A stretch of DNA of 33,969 nt from Clostridia bacterium (GCA_017473865.1 JAFUJB010000017.1:1-33969); one strand, 5' to 3'. Shown: positions 8,572 through 17,550, counted from the stretch's first letter. Translations and numbers: made by a program. Notes: generated from the sequence alone by a model not told the origin.

Positions 8572-8653
8572 CATGCAATGCGGTATATTCTTATTAATTA
8601 AACTGATTACAAGACGAATGTAAAGAACGCAATTCAAGAGAACTTCGTTCTTT

Positions 8654-8709
8654 TGGAGCAGAGGGAGGAATTCGAACCCTCGTGCTGTTTCCAGCAAACT
8701 GATTTCGAG
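8654..8709 (-). pseudogene. Displaced 3' half of the host tRNA-Ser(CGA) (left attachment site)
   Basis: Minus strand reads: anticodon loop CTCGAAA (8703-8709), stem TCAG, a long variable arm (TGCTG GAAA CAGCA), a T-arm with TTCGAAT loop, acceptor CCTCTGC (8658-8664) and an encoded CCA (8654-8656). Beyond 8709 the sequence cannot form the 5' half of the anticodon stem, so the gene breaks at the loop. CCTCTGC pairs perfectly with GCAGAGG at 30221-30227, not with the GGAGAGA of the intact tRNA. Bases 8695-8709 are identical to 29882-29896. Confidence 0.85.
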
Positions 8710-8772
8710 CAGCTGTAAAGCAGGCTCTCTCCGTCCCTCACTATCCCTAATTTCCGCAAAAATTACCGAATT

Positions 8773-8843
8773 AGTGACCGCATTATTGCCCCTTCCGAGA
8801 AAAATGCACGGCTTTCTCAAGGCCAAAGGGACGGGCGGTCACT
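8773..8843 (-). repeat. Inverted repeat at the IME left end, downstream of the NERD gene
   Basis: AGTGACCGC (8773-8781) and GCGGTCACT (8835-8843) form a 9-bp dyad directly after the NERD stop. Inside lies 8802-8822, which is almost the same as 29952-29971 near the right end. It may be an integrase arm-site region or part of a terminator. Confidence 0.5.
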
Positions 8844-8844
8844 T

Positions 8845-9687
8845 TTATCCCAACTTAATGTAATCTAATTTACAAAGCGCGTATCTGTATTTGTATCCGT
8901 TGTCATTTACAACGATATAATCGTTTTCTCGGTTAACGCTAAAAACTCGTCCGCTAACCGTTTTGATTTTCAGCTCATCATAAGACCAGTGGTGAACGAT
9001 TGAGATCGAATCAATACCTTTTCGAGTAAGTACACCTTCCGGCGTTGTAAAGCGCAACGATTCGTCACAGATAATGCAGTGTAACGATTTTCCCCAAGAA
9101 TTGCAGTAAAGATAATCTGCGGCAATGCATCGGTCAAAAAATCTTTCCGCATTATTACTCCAAGATACTTTTCCGTCATTTTGAATGTGGTAGGTAAGAT
9201 CATCAATGTCATCGAACCATACGTTTTCGCTATAGGTTTCAATACGATCGGCTTCTTCGAAAAAGACTACGGAATTGACCCAAGCGTTTTCGGGATTTTC
9301 TTTTCTCAGTAAATAGATCGCTCGTCCGATTTGCTTGAAAGGAGACTTATGAATCTTGGTATGTATTTCATCTGTCCAGCGGTCACGCTTATATTGAATG
9401 AAGTCGCCGTCACGTTCAACGAGCTGACCTTTCCAGCGCTTGACCTCTATTGCAAATAGCTTGTTTTTATAGAGTATCAAACAATCAATCTCGGCATTTC
9501 CTTCCGAGGTTTGAATAATAATATTCTTTTTTATTTTGCAGCCAGGCAAACGCGACTCAATAGCATAGACGAATTCATCCTCGCCCCAATCACCGTACTT
9601 TTTTGCCTGCGTAGTATATGGAATCGAAGACTCGCCTATTCGCGCAAAGCCTATTTTAATTTTATGAAAAAAGCTTCGAAGTCCCAT
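8845..9687 (-). CDS. NERD-domain (nuclease-related) protein
   Basis: 280 residues, no membrane segment. The N-terminal 130 residues match the NERD fold: GDWGEDEFVYAI (32-43), then E66-x-D68 and E81-V-K83 in GNAEIDC...AIEVKRWKG, which are the D...ExK active-site positions of the PD-(D/E)xK nuclease superfamily. The remaining 150 residues contain a CIIC pair and a C-terminal beta-rich segment that I do not recognise. It is the leftmost IME gene, facing outward, with its own promoter at 9723-9751. NERD proteins are common in defence and mobile regions; the target is unknown. Confidence 0.85.
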   Translation of the reverse strand: MGLRSFFHKIKIGFARIGESSIPYTTQAKKYGDWGEDEFVYAIESRLPGCKIKKNIIIQTSEGNAEIDCLILYKNKLFAIEVKRWKGQLVERDGDFIQYKRDRWTDEIHTKIHKSPFKQIGRAIYLLRKENPENAWVNSVVFFEEADRIETYSENVWFDDIDDLTYHIQNDGKVSWSNNAERFFDRCIAADYLYCNSWGKSLHCIICDESLRFTTPEGVLTRKGIDSISIVHHWSYDELKIKTVSGRVFSVNRENDYIVVNDNGYKYRYALCKLDYIKLG

Positions 9688-9722
9688 AAGATTATCCCAA
9701 CCAAATAATATCTTGATGACTC

Positions 9723-9751
9723 ATTATATCATAATTTTATAAAAATTTCAA
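9723..9751 (-). promoter_or_regulatory. Promoter of the NERD gene
   Basis: Minus-strand TTGAAA (9746-9751), 17-bp spacer, TATAAT (9723-9728). It diverges from the promoter at 9763-9797, only 12 bases away. Confidence 0.75.
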
Positions 9752-9762
9752 TAGAGTCCCGA

Positions 9763-9797
9763 TTCTCTCTGGACTTTGCGTTTCTTTGTGATATCCT
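9763..9797 (+). promoter_or_regulatory. IME promoter module, copy 1
   Basis: TTCTCTCTGGACT with TGGACT (9770-9775) as -35, 16-bp spacer, TATCCT (9792-9797) as -10. The same upstream block occurs at 21731 and 26868; 18 bases (9758-9775) are identical to 26863-26880. It drives the HTH gene at 9829. Confidence 0.65.
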
Positions 9798-9828
9798 TTG
9801 TGCTGACAAAACAGAAAGGAGTCACACG

Positions 9829-10095
9829 ATGACAACCGAAGAAAAGATAAAAGGGCTGGAGCACCTCCTCCGTAAATGCCCCGACGTGATTACCGCCCTC
9901 GAAGCGTCAAGGCTGATACACGTGAGCAAGAACAGCATCCACGCGGCAATCAACGAGGGTAAGCTCATCGCATATGCCTACCGAGGAAAACGGCTGATCA
10001 GCAAAGCCGACTTCATCGAGTACCTCGCTGCTACCACCGACGACGAGACCGCGTGGCAGAGGCGTCAACGGGAGAGGATGAGCCATGACGAATAA
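9829..10095 (+). CDS. Small HTH (excisionase/MerR-like) DNA-binding protein
   Basis: 88 residues. Residues 18-70 (PDVITALEASRLIHVSKNSI...GKLIAYAYRGKRLISKADF) follow the HTH_17/excisionase pattern: helix-turn-helix, then a short wing and a basic strand. A GAAAGGAG SD precedes the ATG. Its stop overlaps the start of the next gene by 11 bases, so the pair is translationally coupled. Likely a regulator or recombination accessory factor of the IME; it is a second copy of the Xis-like type besides the one next to the integrase. Confidence 0.75.
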   Translation: MTTEEKIKGLEHLLRKCPDVITALEASRLIHVSKNSIHAAINEGKLIAYAYRGKRLISKADFIEYLAATTDDETAWQRRQRERMSHDE

Positions 10096-10633
10096 AACAA
10101 AGAGAGGCGAAAAGCTCTCCGCCGAGCAGATCTGCAAGATCCTACATATCAGCAAACGCAAATGCGCCTGGATGCTCCAAAACGGAATGATCCCCTGCAA
10201 GGACTCCGGCAAGAAAACCCGACGTTATACCATCCTAAGAAAAGACCTCAACGCATACATAAAGGATAGCGCCGAGCATCCCGAAAAGTATTTTATCCCC
10301 GTCACCTTTACCTCAAATAACCCCGGCAAACGGGAGCCCGATAAATACTACCTCTACCCGCACCAGGTCCCCGAAGACTTCCGCCCGTGGCTCGACGATC
10401 AGTGGTACGACCTGCCCGACGTCATCACACCAAAGGATGTGGAAACCATTCTCGGCTACGAGCACGAGTCCGTCCGCCGATGGATCAACCGCGGCTGGCT
10501 CAAGATTACCAAAGCCCATAACTTTGAAATTGTCCCACGCGAATGGCTCATCGACTTCACCTGTGACTACGCCTTCCAAATCATCAAGAAAAGCCAAACC
10601 CACCGCGAACTGCTGGATAAATACTTCGGTTAA
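10085..10633 (+). CDS. Protein with two HTH_17-like DNA-binding modules
   Basis: 182 residues. Two winged helix-turn-helix segments are visible, residues about 10-55 (LSAEQICKILHISKRKCAWM...TRRYTILRKDLNAYI) and 115-160 (ITPKDVETILGYEHESVRRW...EIVPREWLIDF), separated by a proline-rich linker. Two such modules in one chain suggest binding to repeated or bipartite sites. It overlaps the preceding small HTH gene, shares its promoter and ends at a strong terminator, so the two form a closed regulatory unit. No enzymatic motif is seen. Confidence 0.7.
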   Translation: MTNKTKRGEKLSAEQICKILHISKRKCAWMLQNGMIPCKDSGKKTRRYTILRKDLNAYIKDSAEHPEKYFIPVTFTSNNPGKREPDKYYLYPHQVPEDFRPWLDDQWYDLPDVITPKDVETILGYEHESVRRWINRGWLKITKAHNFEIVPREWLIDFTCDYAFQIIKKSQTHRELLDKYFG

Positions 10634-10642
10634 TGCATATTA

Positions 10643-10676
10643 CCCTTCGGGAACACCACTCCCGAAGGGCTTTTCT
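10643..10676 (+). terminator. Intrinsic terminator after the HTH pair
   Basis: Perfect 10-bp stem CCCTTCGGGA / TCCCGAAGGG with a 7-base loop, followed by CTTTTCTTTT. Confidence 0.9.
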
Positions 10677-10764
10677 TTTCAGCTTATTATTGTTTCAAAA
10701 CCGTAAACGCGACCGAAAACTGCAAATTTTTTATGAAATATTGTAAATTAGGCATCCGCCTTGA

Positions 10765-10817
10765 TTGACAAATCACCTATCATAGTATATAATAATATAT
10801 GACTACAAATGATAGGT
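10765..10817 (+). promoter_or_regulatory. Consensus promoter with operator for the XRE-DUF3990 gene
   Basis: Perfect TTGACA (10765-10770), 17-bp spacer, TATAAT (10788-10793). A 9-bp inverted repeat ACCTATCAT (10775-10783) / ATGATAGGT (10809-10817) overlaps the spacer and reaches the SD. This is the arrangement expected for autorepression by the XRE domain encoded just downstream. Confidence 0.85.
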
Positions 10818-10825
10818 GGTATATC

Positions 10826-11671
10826 ATGAAAGAACTGATCAAAGCAATCCGCTCTGCGGCGAATATGAATCAGGAACAGTTTGCTTCTGCCCTCGGCACC
10901 ACTCCGCTTTCCATCAACCGCTGGGAAAACGGAAAGACGATGCCCAACCGCATGGCGCAGACTCAATTATATAATTTTTGTAAAGAACGCGAGCTCGATG
11001 TCGTTGAGATCATCGTAAACGCAAAAGAATATACAGATGAGAATCATAAGCTTGTTCTCTATCACGGCTCCAAGAAAGGCATTGACGGCGATATTGCTCC
11101 CATCAGCCGTGGAGAATGTGACTTCGGCAAAGGCTTTTATATGGGCACAACCACGCTCCAACCTTTGACCTTGGTTTGCAATGAAGATAAGCCCAAGTTC
11201 TATGCAGTTGAGCTCGATACGACCGACCTTAAGGTTCTGACCGTTGATATTGGCATGGATTGGGCAATGCTGATTGCCTACTATCGCAAGGAAATGGAAA
11301 GTGCCAAAGGCACACCTGTGTATGAAAAATACGCACATATGGCAGACGGTTACGATCTTATTATCGGCTATATCGCAAACGACCATATGTATACAGAGCT
11401 TTCCCGGTTCTTCAACAGAACTCTTACGGACGTAGCTTTGATCAATTGCCTCTCCGCACTTGATCTCGGCAAACAGTATGTTGCTATCAGCGAGAAGGCT
11501 TGCAAACAAATCAAGGTGCTCAAGGAGTATCCTTTGTCTCAGCTTGAGCTCGCATTGTTGAAGGACATGAGTGCCGAAAGAAGAAAAGAAGGTATCGCTC
11601 TTGCCGAGGAGATCGAGATAAAATACCGCCGCGAAGGAAAGTATTTCGATGAAATTTTAAGAGGTGAATGA
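10826..11671 (+). CDS. XRE-type HTH fused to DUF3990 (ADP-ribosyltransferase-like) domain
   Basis: 281 residues from the ATG at 10826, which has an AGGTGG SD; an upstream ATG at 10799 is too close to the -10 box. Residues 1-65 are an XRE helix-turn-helix (AANMNQEQFASALGTTPLSINRWENG). Residues 75-235 match DUF3990, a family related to ADP-ribosyltransferases: YHGS (79-82), DFGKGFY (99-105), DGYDLIIGYIAND (174-186) and QYVAISEKA (217-225). The usual HTEKAL ending is altered to ISEKAC. It overlaps the next gene's SD, and a self-matching operator lies upstream. Toxin with built-in repressor is the likeliest reading; activity is inferred. Confidence 0.8.
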   Translation: MKELIKAIRSAANMNQEQFASALGTTPLSINRWENGKTMPNRMAQTQLYNFCKERELDVVEIIVNAKEYTDENHKLVLYHGSKKGIDGDIAPISRGECDFGKGFYMGTTTLQPLTLVCNEDKPKFYAVELDTTDLKVLTVDIGMDWAMLIAYYRKEMESAKGTPVYEKYAHMADGYDLIIGYIANDHMYTELSRFFNRTLTDVALINCLSALDLGKQYVAISEKACKQIKVLKEYPLSQLELALLKDMSAERRKEGIALAEEIEIKYRREGKYFDEILRGE

Positions 11672-11672
11672 T

Positions 11673-12095
11673 ATGTGTAAATCATTACAACTCACGCTCT
11701 GTGATACGCAAGGACAGCTCTTCGAGCTTGCCGCAGAGCGAGGATATAGCAGCGAGGCGTTTATCAAAGCGTTTATGACCTCGCAGGTTGCCGCCGATAT
11801 GGATAAGGACTTTCACCACGTTCAATGGGCGGGCAAGGCGTACATCCTATCCAGGATGGAGGATGAACTTGCAGATCAGCTTACCAAGGATGGCGAGATC
11901 TACGATAAGGAAACGCTCTATTGGGCGGGCTACCTTTACCGCTATTGGAACTTCTACACCGGTGAAAACAGTCGAGAGATTTATAAACAAGCTCCCGCGA
12001 AGACAATGAACGTCGTCTATCTCATGTACCACACCATGAGCCCCGAAATGGCGATTGATAGGCTGAAGGAAGCGTATAACGAAACTAAAGAATGA
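11673..12095 (+). CDS. Partner protein of the XRE-DUF3990 gene, unknown function
   Basis: 140 residues from the ATG at 11673, with an AAGAGGTG SD lying in the end of the preceding gene; a GTG at 11664 is the alternative. The protein is soluble, mostly helical, and has many aromatic residues (DKETLYWAGYLYRYWNFYTGE). I do not recognise a catalytic motif. Tight coupling to the XRE-DUF3990 gene and small size suggest an antitoxin, an adaptor or a second half of the toxin unit. Related proteins of this kind follow DUF3990 genes in other Clostridia, as far as I recall. Confidence 0.65.
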   Translation: MCKSLQLTLCDTQGQLFELAAERGYSSEAFIKAFMTSQVAADMDKDFHHVQWAGKAYILSRMEDELADQLTKDGEIYDKETLYWAGYLYRYWNFYTGENSREIYKQAPAKTMNVVYLMYHTMSPEMAIDRLKEAYNETKE

Positions 12096-12104
12096 GGAAA
12101 TATA

Positions 12105-12677
12105 ATGAGCAATAATGAAGATAAAAGATTAACTAAACCTGAATACTTTGATTTGAGAGAAAGACGTCTCAAATTAGTATATAAGATTTTGTATGCAGTT
12201 ATAGCAATTTGGATTGCAGTTTTGCTGAGTGTTGCTCAGAACACGTTAGAAAAATCTGTAATCCCCATATATTCATTTATGCTTTCTGCTTCAAGTATGG
12301 TAATAATTCAAATTATCAAATACGCCATAATGGAGTTTAGATGTATGAAGGTTATCGGTCATTTAAGTGAGGATTTGATGAAGCAAACAGAATTCCGATA
12401 CGATAATATTTGGATGTCATTTTCTCTTATACTGTCTCTGTGCGGGTTGGCTTTGATACCCCATTACATATTTGTGGAACAAGCAAATGCTATGTTCTTC
12501 ATGGCTGTTTTCTCTTTTTCTATCGGCTATTTTACTGTTGTTTCATTCATAAAGCTGTTTAAGCAAGTGTTTACAGATAAATGGATAAGAGTTCTCGATG
12601 CTGTCGGCATTATCATCGGTTCTATTGCAGCATATTCATTGTGCGCTGCCGCTTGTTTGATTACAAGTGCAGTATAA
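12105..12677 (+). CDS. Five-helix membrane protein, unknown function
   Basis: 190 residues with five strongly hydrophobic segments (about residues 24-46, 53-75, 100-122, 127-148 and 163-188) and a basic N-terminal tail, so probably inserted in the cytoplasmic membrane with the N-terminus inside. A GAGGA SD supports the ATG. It begins 9 bases after the DUF3990 partner and ends 15 bases before the DUF262 nuclease, all one strand, so it is cotranscribed with them. No transporter or enzyme family is recognised. In a defence island it could be a membrane effector or anchor; that is inference. Confidence 0.6.
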   Translation: MSNNEDKRLTKPEYFDLRERRLKLVYKILYAVIAIWIAVLLSVAQNTLEKSVIPIYSFMLSASSMVIIQIIKYAIMEFRCMKVIGHLSEDLMKQTEFRYDNIWMSFSLILSLCGLALIPHYIFVEQANAMFFMAVFSFSIGYFTVVSFIKLFKQVFTDKWIRVLDAVGIIIGSIAAYSLCAAACLITSAV

Positions 12678-12692
12678 AAAGGAGATCAACTT

Positions 12693-14504
12693 ATGACAGG
12701 CGAAAAATTCACATTAATGCAATATTCTATCAGTGCGATCCTCGGCTTAATTGAAGCAGAAGATTTTGTTATTCCCGAAATACAGCGTCCTTTTGTTTGG
12801 AAAAGAAGTCAGGTCAGAGATCTTATTGACTCATTATATAACGGATATCCCACCGGTTACATAATCACTTGGAAGAACCCCGATGTGCAAACCAAAGATG
12901 GCGGCAAAGCTAACGGTAAAAAAGTTCTCATCGATGGTCAGCAGCGTATTACTGCTCTTATGGCGGCTATTGCCGGAAAGGAAGTTCTGGATGAGGATTT
13001 CAACCGAGACAGAATCAAGATTGCTTTCAATCCCCTTACCAAAGACAGCACCAAGCGTTTTGCGGTTCAGGATGCCTCACACTTGAAAGATAAAAAGTGG
13101 ATTCCCGATATCTCCGTTGTTTTTGATAGTACCTTTGATCCCTTTGATTTTGCATTGGAATACTGTGCAATCAATGAAGGCGTAAAACCTAATGATGTAA
13201 ATAAAGCGATTACCGAGCTTAAAGGCATCGCAAATCGTCAGATAGGTGTAATAGAGCTCGACCATTCTCTCGATATTGATGAAGTTACTGAAATATTCAT
13301 TCGTATCAACTCCAAGGGTACTGCGCTCAGTCAATCTGACTTCGTTATGTCTAAAATGGCTGCTGACACCGAACATGGCGGCAATATGCTCAGAAAGACC
13401 GTAGACTATTTCTGCCACCTTGCAGTTAAGCCCGAGTTTTATTCGCATTTGACGCATGATACCGAGTTCCAGAATTCAAAATACGCCTCAAAAATCAAAT
13501 GGCTCGCAAAAGATTATGATGACATATACGATCCCGATTACGGTGATATGCTTCGTGTTTCTTTTATGCATCAGTTCCGCAGAGGCAAACTTGCAGATCT
13601 CGTAAGTCTTCTGTCTGGTAGAGATTTCGAGACAAAAGAATACCGCGACGATATCGTTGACGAATCATATCTTAAGCTCGATGAAGGTATTCAAAACTTC
13701 ATAAATGAGTATAACTTCGCTCAGTTTATAATGGCAATCAAAGGCGCCGGATTTATCTCGCATAAATTACTGAATTCTGCGATGACTCTTGACTTTGCAT
13801 ATACCTTGTATTTGATGTTACTTGACGATCCGACCATTCCGAACGCGCAAATTAAGCGCTATGTTCAAAAGTGGTTTGTTATGTCCACGCTTACTTCCCG
13901 TTACATAGGTTCTCCCGAAACGGTTATGGACAGAGATATGAGAAGTATTGCAGAAAAGGGCTTCTTGAACTTCCTTGCAGATGTGGAAGCATCCTCGCTT
14001 TCTGATTCCTTCTGGACCGTTACACTGCCGCAGAATCTTGAAACATCGTCTGTAAACAGCCCTGCTTTCAATACATTTATTGCGGCTCAAATTAATCTTA
14101 ATTGCAATTCAATGCTTATGAACGGCACAAAAATCGCAGATCTTGTTAACATTTCCGGAGATGTGCATCACATTTTCCCGCGTGCATATCTCAAAAACAA
14201 CGGTGTAACAAACAAAACAAAATATAATCAAGTTGCAAACTACATCTATCTCGATACACAAGTCAACAAAGCCATCAGCGATGATGCTCCATCCGTATAT
14301 TTTACCAAAGCAAGACAGCAGTGTGAAACCAAGAAGATCGAGTTAGGCAATATTTCCGATGCAGATCTTCTTGCAACAAATCTTGCTGAAAACTGTATCC
14401 CGAGCAACATTGATACAATGGATGTGTCCGCATATGATGATTTCCTTCGTGAGCGCCGCAAGATGATGGCGGCATTGATTGAAAAATACTATAAGGGATT
14501 ATAA
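12693..14504 (+). CDS. DUF262-DUF1524 (GmrSD/BrxU-like) restriction nuclease
   Basis: 603 residues. The N-terminal DUF262 domain carries IPEIQRPFVWKRSQVRDLIDSL and the nucleotide-hydrolysis motif DGQQR (81-85), plus FIRINSKGTALSQSD (202-216). The C-terminal domain has an HNH-type core, DVHHIFPRAYL (490-500) with a later asparagine (N516), typical of DUF1524. In the GmrSD type IV restriction family, DUF262 senses modified DNA and uses nucleotide to control the DUF1524 nuclease. Here both lie in one chain, as in fused GmrSD and BrxU. An AAAAAGGAG SD precedes the ATG. Its substrate modification is unknown. Confidence 0.85.
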   Translation: MTGEKFTLMQYSISAILGLIEAEDFVIPEIQRPFVWKRSQVRDLIDSLYNGYPTGYIITWKNPDVQTKDGGKANGKKVLIDGQQRITALMAAIAGKEVLDEDFNRDRIKIAFNPLTKDSTKRFAVQDASHLKDKKWIPDISVVFDSTFDPFDFALEYCAINEGVKPNDVNKAITELKGIANRQIGVIELDHSLDIDEVTEIFIRINSKGTALSQSDFVMSKMAADTEHGGNMLRKTVDYFCHLAVKPEFYSHLTHDTEFQNSKYASKIKWLAKDYDDIYDPDYGDMLRVSFMHQFRRGKLADLVSLLSGRDFETKEYRDDIVDESYLKLDEGIQNFINEYNFAQFIMAIKGAGFISHKLLNSAMTLDFAYTLYLMLLDDPTIPNAQIKRYVQKWFVMSTLTSRYIGSPETVMDRDMRSIAEKGFLNFLADVEASSLSDSFWTVTLPQNLETSSVNSPAFNTFIAAQINLNCNSMLMNGTKIADLVNISGDVHHIFPRAYLKNNGVTNKTKYNQVANYIYLDTQVNKAISDDAPSVYFTKARQQCETKKIELGNISDADLLATNLAENCIPSNIDTMDVSAYDDFLRERRKMMAALIEKYYKGL

Positions 14505-14547
14505 CACTATTGCTCTATCTTTAGTTTCTTAAAAAGGAGAAAGCCGT

Positions 14548-17500
14548 ATGAGAACTGAAAACCAAATAGAAATGTCTTTTATCGAAAAGCTAAAAGACTT
14601 AAAATACACTTATCGCGATGATATTAGGGATAAAGCATCTCTTGAAGCAAACTTTAGAGAGAAATTCGAAAAATTGAACAAGGTTCATTTGAGCGATTCT
14701 GAATTTGATCGTTTGAAAGAAAGTATTATTACGGCTGATGTTTTTGATGCAGCAAAAAGCTTGCGCGAAACGAACACATTCAAGCGTGATGACGATACTC
14801 CTCTTCAGTATACAATCGTTAACACAACTGATTGGTGCAAAAATGACTTTGAGGTAGTGAATCAACTGCGTATTAACACAGACAATAGCAATCATAGATA
14901 CGATGTTATTTTGCTTATAAACGGTGTACCCGTCGTGCAAATAGAATTGAAAGCTCTTCAGGTTACCCCGAGACGAGCCATGGAACAAATTGTAGAGTAT
15001 AAAAACGATCCGGGAAATGGATATACAAATTCTCTCCTGTGCTTTATGCAGCTTTTCATCGTTAGTAATGAAAGCAATACCTATTACTTTGCAAACAATT
15101 CTAAGGAGCATTTCTGCTTTAATGCAGATGAGCGTTTCTTGCCTATATATCAATTGGCAGACGAAGATAACAAGAAAATCACTCATTTACATGATTTTTC
15201 TCAAATGTTGCTCCGTAAATGCGCCCTTGGACAATTGATCAGCAAGTATATGGTATTGGTTGCGAGTGAGAAGAAATTGATGATTATGCGTCCTTACCAG
15301 ATATATGCTGTTCGCGCAATTATGGATTGCATCGAACAAAACCGCGGAAATGGATATATTTGGCATACCACAGGAAGCGGAAAAACGCTCACCTCATTCA
15401 AAGCATCCACTCTTCTTAAAGACAATAAAAATATTGCAAAGTGTCTGTTTGTTGTAGATAGAAAAGATCTTGATCGGCAGACACGTGAGGAATTCAATAA
15501 ATTCCAAGAAGGTTGTGTTGAGGAAAACACGAATACCGAACGACTTGTCAAACGACTTCTCTCAGACAATTATCGCGACAAAGTTATTGTTACTACGATC
15601 CAAAAGTTAGGATTGGCGCTTGATGATGACAGCAAACGAAATCAAGCAAAAAAGAAAAAGGGGGAAATGACATACAAAGAGCGTTTAGCTCCTTTGCGCG
15701 ATAAGCGTATTGTCATTATATTTGATGAATGTCATCGTTCCCAGTTTGGTGAAAATCATAAGGCAATCAAAGATTTTTTCCCCAACGCACAGCTCTTTGG
15801 ATTTACGGGAACTCCCATCTTCGAGGATAATGCAACATACAAACAAATCGATGGAACAATAGGTTCTTATTCAACTACAAAGGATATTTTTGAAAAGGAA
15901 CTTCACGCATATACGATTACACATGCTATTGATGACAAGAATGTTTTGCGTTTCCATATTGATTATTTCAAACCAGATTCGGATGGAAAATCAATAAAGC
16001 CCTCTGATATTGCACACAAAAAAGCAGTCGTAGAAACGATCTTGTCAAAGCACGATATTGTTACCGCCGGAAGAAGATTCAATGCGATTTTAGCAACCTC
16101 TTCAATCAACGATGCAATAGAATACTATGATTTGTTTTCTTCTATGCAAGAAGAATATATTAAGAATACCGATAGTGACTTTGTCCCTTTGAATATTGCA
16201 TGTGTATTCTCTCCGCCCGCTGAAGGCAACAAGGATCTTCAGCAGATTCAAGATGATCTTCCTCAAGAGAAAATCGACAACTCCGTAGAGCCCGACAAAA
16301 AGAAAAAAGCGCTACAGAAAATTATGCTTGAGTATGATGAAAAATATGGCACAAATAGTAGCATTGGCGAGTTTGATGTGTACTATCAGGATATTCAAAA
16401 AAGAATCAAAGATCAACAGTATTCTAATACGGATTATCCGCACAAGAACAAAATCGATATTACCATCGTTGTTGATATGTTGTTAACTGGATTTGATTCA
16501 AAATTCTTAAACACCTTGTATGTAGATAAGAATTTGAAGCATCATGGACTTATTCAGGCTTTTTCGAGAACCAATAGAATTCTGAACGGTACAAAACCGT
16601 ATGGCAACATCCTTGACTTCAGAGGTCAGGAAAAAGAGGTAGACGAGGCGATTGCGCTGTTCTCAGGAGAACAAAACAGTTCTCGCGCGAAGGAAATTTG
16701 GCTCGTTGATCCTGCTCCTGTTGTTATCGAAAAATTTGATAAAGCAATCGATGCTCTTGAAAAATTCATGTCTTCTCAGGGCCTTGAATGCAAGCCGGAA
16801 GAAGTCGCAAATCTTAAAGGCGATATCGCACGTGGCGAGTTTATACAAAGATTTAAGGAAGTACAACGCTTTAAGACTCAGTTGGAACAGTATACCGAAC
16901 TGAAGGAAGAAGATGCAGCACGTATTGAAGAACTGTTGCCCAAAGATACGTTACGTGCGTTCCGAGGTGTATATATTGATACCGCGCAAAGATTGAGGGA
17001 ACAGCAAGGCAAGAGCAAAGAACGCAAGCCCGAAATTGATGATATTGACTTTGAATTCGTTTTATTCTCTTCCGCCATCATTGATTATGATTATATTATG
17101 GGGCTTATCTCTAAATATACTCAGAGTGAACCTAAGAAGCAGAAAATGAACAAACAACAACTTGTTGACTTGCTCTGTTCTTCTTCCAATTTAATGGATG
17201 AACGTGAGGATATTATTGCGTATATCAATACACTAAAAATTGGTGAAGCATTAAATGAACAAGAGATAAAAGATGGCTATCAAAAATTCAAGGCGGAAAA
17301 GAATGCTAATGCGATACTATTTATAGCAGAAAAGCATGGCATAGAGTTACAGGATCTCAATAATTTCATCAATGAAATCATTGATCGTATGATTTTCGAC
17401 GGAGAAAAATTGAGCGATTTGTTAGCTCCGTTAGAACTTGGTTGGAAAGCTCGAACCAAAAAGGAGCTTGAATTAATGGAAGATTTGATTCCGTTGTTAA

Positions 17501-17550
17501 AGCGTTTGGCAAACGGACATGAAATTGTGGGGTTGAATGCATATGAGTGA
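14548..17550 (+). CDS. hsdR: Type I restriction enzyme, R (translocase/endonuclease) subunit
   Basis: 1000 residues, normal for HsdR. The N-terminal nuclease domain has D119...E133-L-K135 (PD-ExK type). The SF2 translocase follows with TGSGKT (275-280), DECH (393-396) and TGTP (420-423), then a RecA-like second domain with LLTGFDSKFLN and QAFSRTNR. An AAAAAGGAG SD gives the start. It heads the operon hsdR-hsdS-ATPase-hsdM; cutting needs all three Hsd subunits and follows DNA translocation. All active-site motifs are intact. Confidence 0.95.
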   Translation: MRTENQIEMSFIEKLKDLKYTYRDDIRDKASLEANFREKFEKLNKVHLSDSEFDRLKESIITADVFDAAKSLRETNTFKRDDDTPLQYTIVNTTDWCKNDFEVVNQLRINTDNSNHRYDVILLINGVPVVQIELKALQVTPRRAMEQIVEYKNDPGNGYTNSLLCFMQLFIVSNESNTYYFANNSKEHFCFNADERFLPIYQLADEDNKKITHLHDFSQMLLRKCALGQLISKYMVLVASEKKLMIMRPYQIYAVRAIMDCIEQNRGNGYIWHTTGSGKTLTSFKASTLLKDNKNIAKCLFVVDRKDLDRQTREEFNKFQEGCVEENTNTERLVKRLLSDNYRDKVIVTTIQKLGLALDDDSKRNQAKKKKGEMTYKERLAPLRDKRIVIIFDECHRSQFGENHKAIKDFFPNAQLFGFTGTPIFEDNATYKQIDGTIGSYSTTKDIFEKELHAYTITHAIDDKNVLRFHIDYFKPDSDGKSIKPSDIAHKKAVVETILSKHDIVTAGRRFNAILATSSINDAIEYYDLFSSMQEEYIKNTDSDFVPLNIACVFSPPAEGNKDLQQIQDDLPQEKIDNSVEPDKKKKALQKIMLEYDEKYGTNSSIGEFDVYYQDIQKRIKDQQYSNTDYPHKNKIDITIVVDMLLTGFDSKFLNTLYVDKNLKHHGLIQAFSRTNRILNGTKPYGNILDFRGQEKEVDEAIALFSGEQNSSRAKEIWLVDPAPVVIEKFDKAIDALEKFMSSQGLECKPEEVANLKGDIARGEFIQRFKEVQRFKTQLEQYTELKEEDAARIEELLPKDTLRAFRGVYIDTAQRLREQQGKSKERKPEIDDIDFEFVLFSSAIIDYDYIMGLISKYTQSEPKKQKMNKQQLVDLLCSSSNLMDEREDIIAYINTLKIGEALNEQEIKDGYQKFKAEKNANAILFIAEKHGIELQDLNNFINEIIDRMIFDGEKLSDLLAPLELGWKARTKKELELMEDLIPLLKRLANGHEIVGLNAYE

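Noticed and set aside
8654-8735. A functional tRNA-Ser at the left end, using the GGAGAGA-like bases near 8725 as acceptor
   Set aside because: GGAGAGA does not pair with CCTCTGC and the 5' anticodon stem is missing; only the 3' half is real.
10799-10825. Upstream ATG for the XRE-DUF3990 gene
   Set aside because: It lies 6 bases after the -10 box and has no SD; ATG 10826 has AGGTGG.
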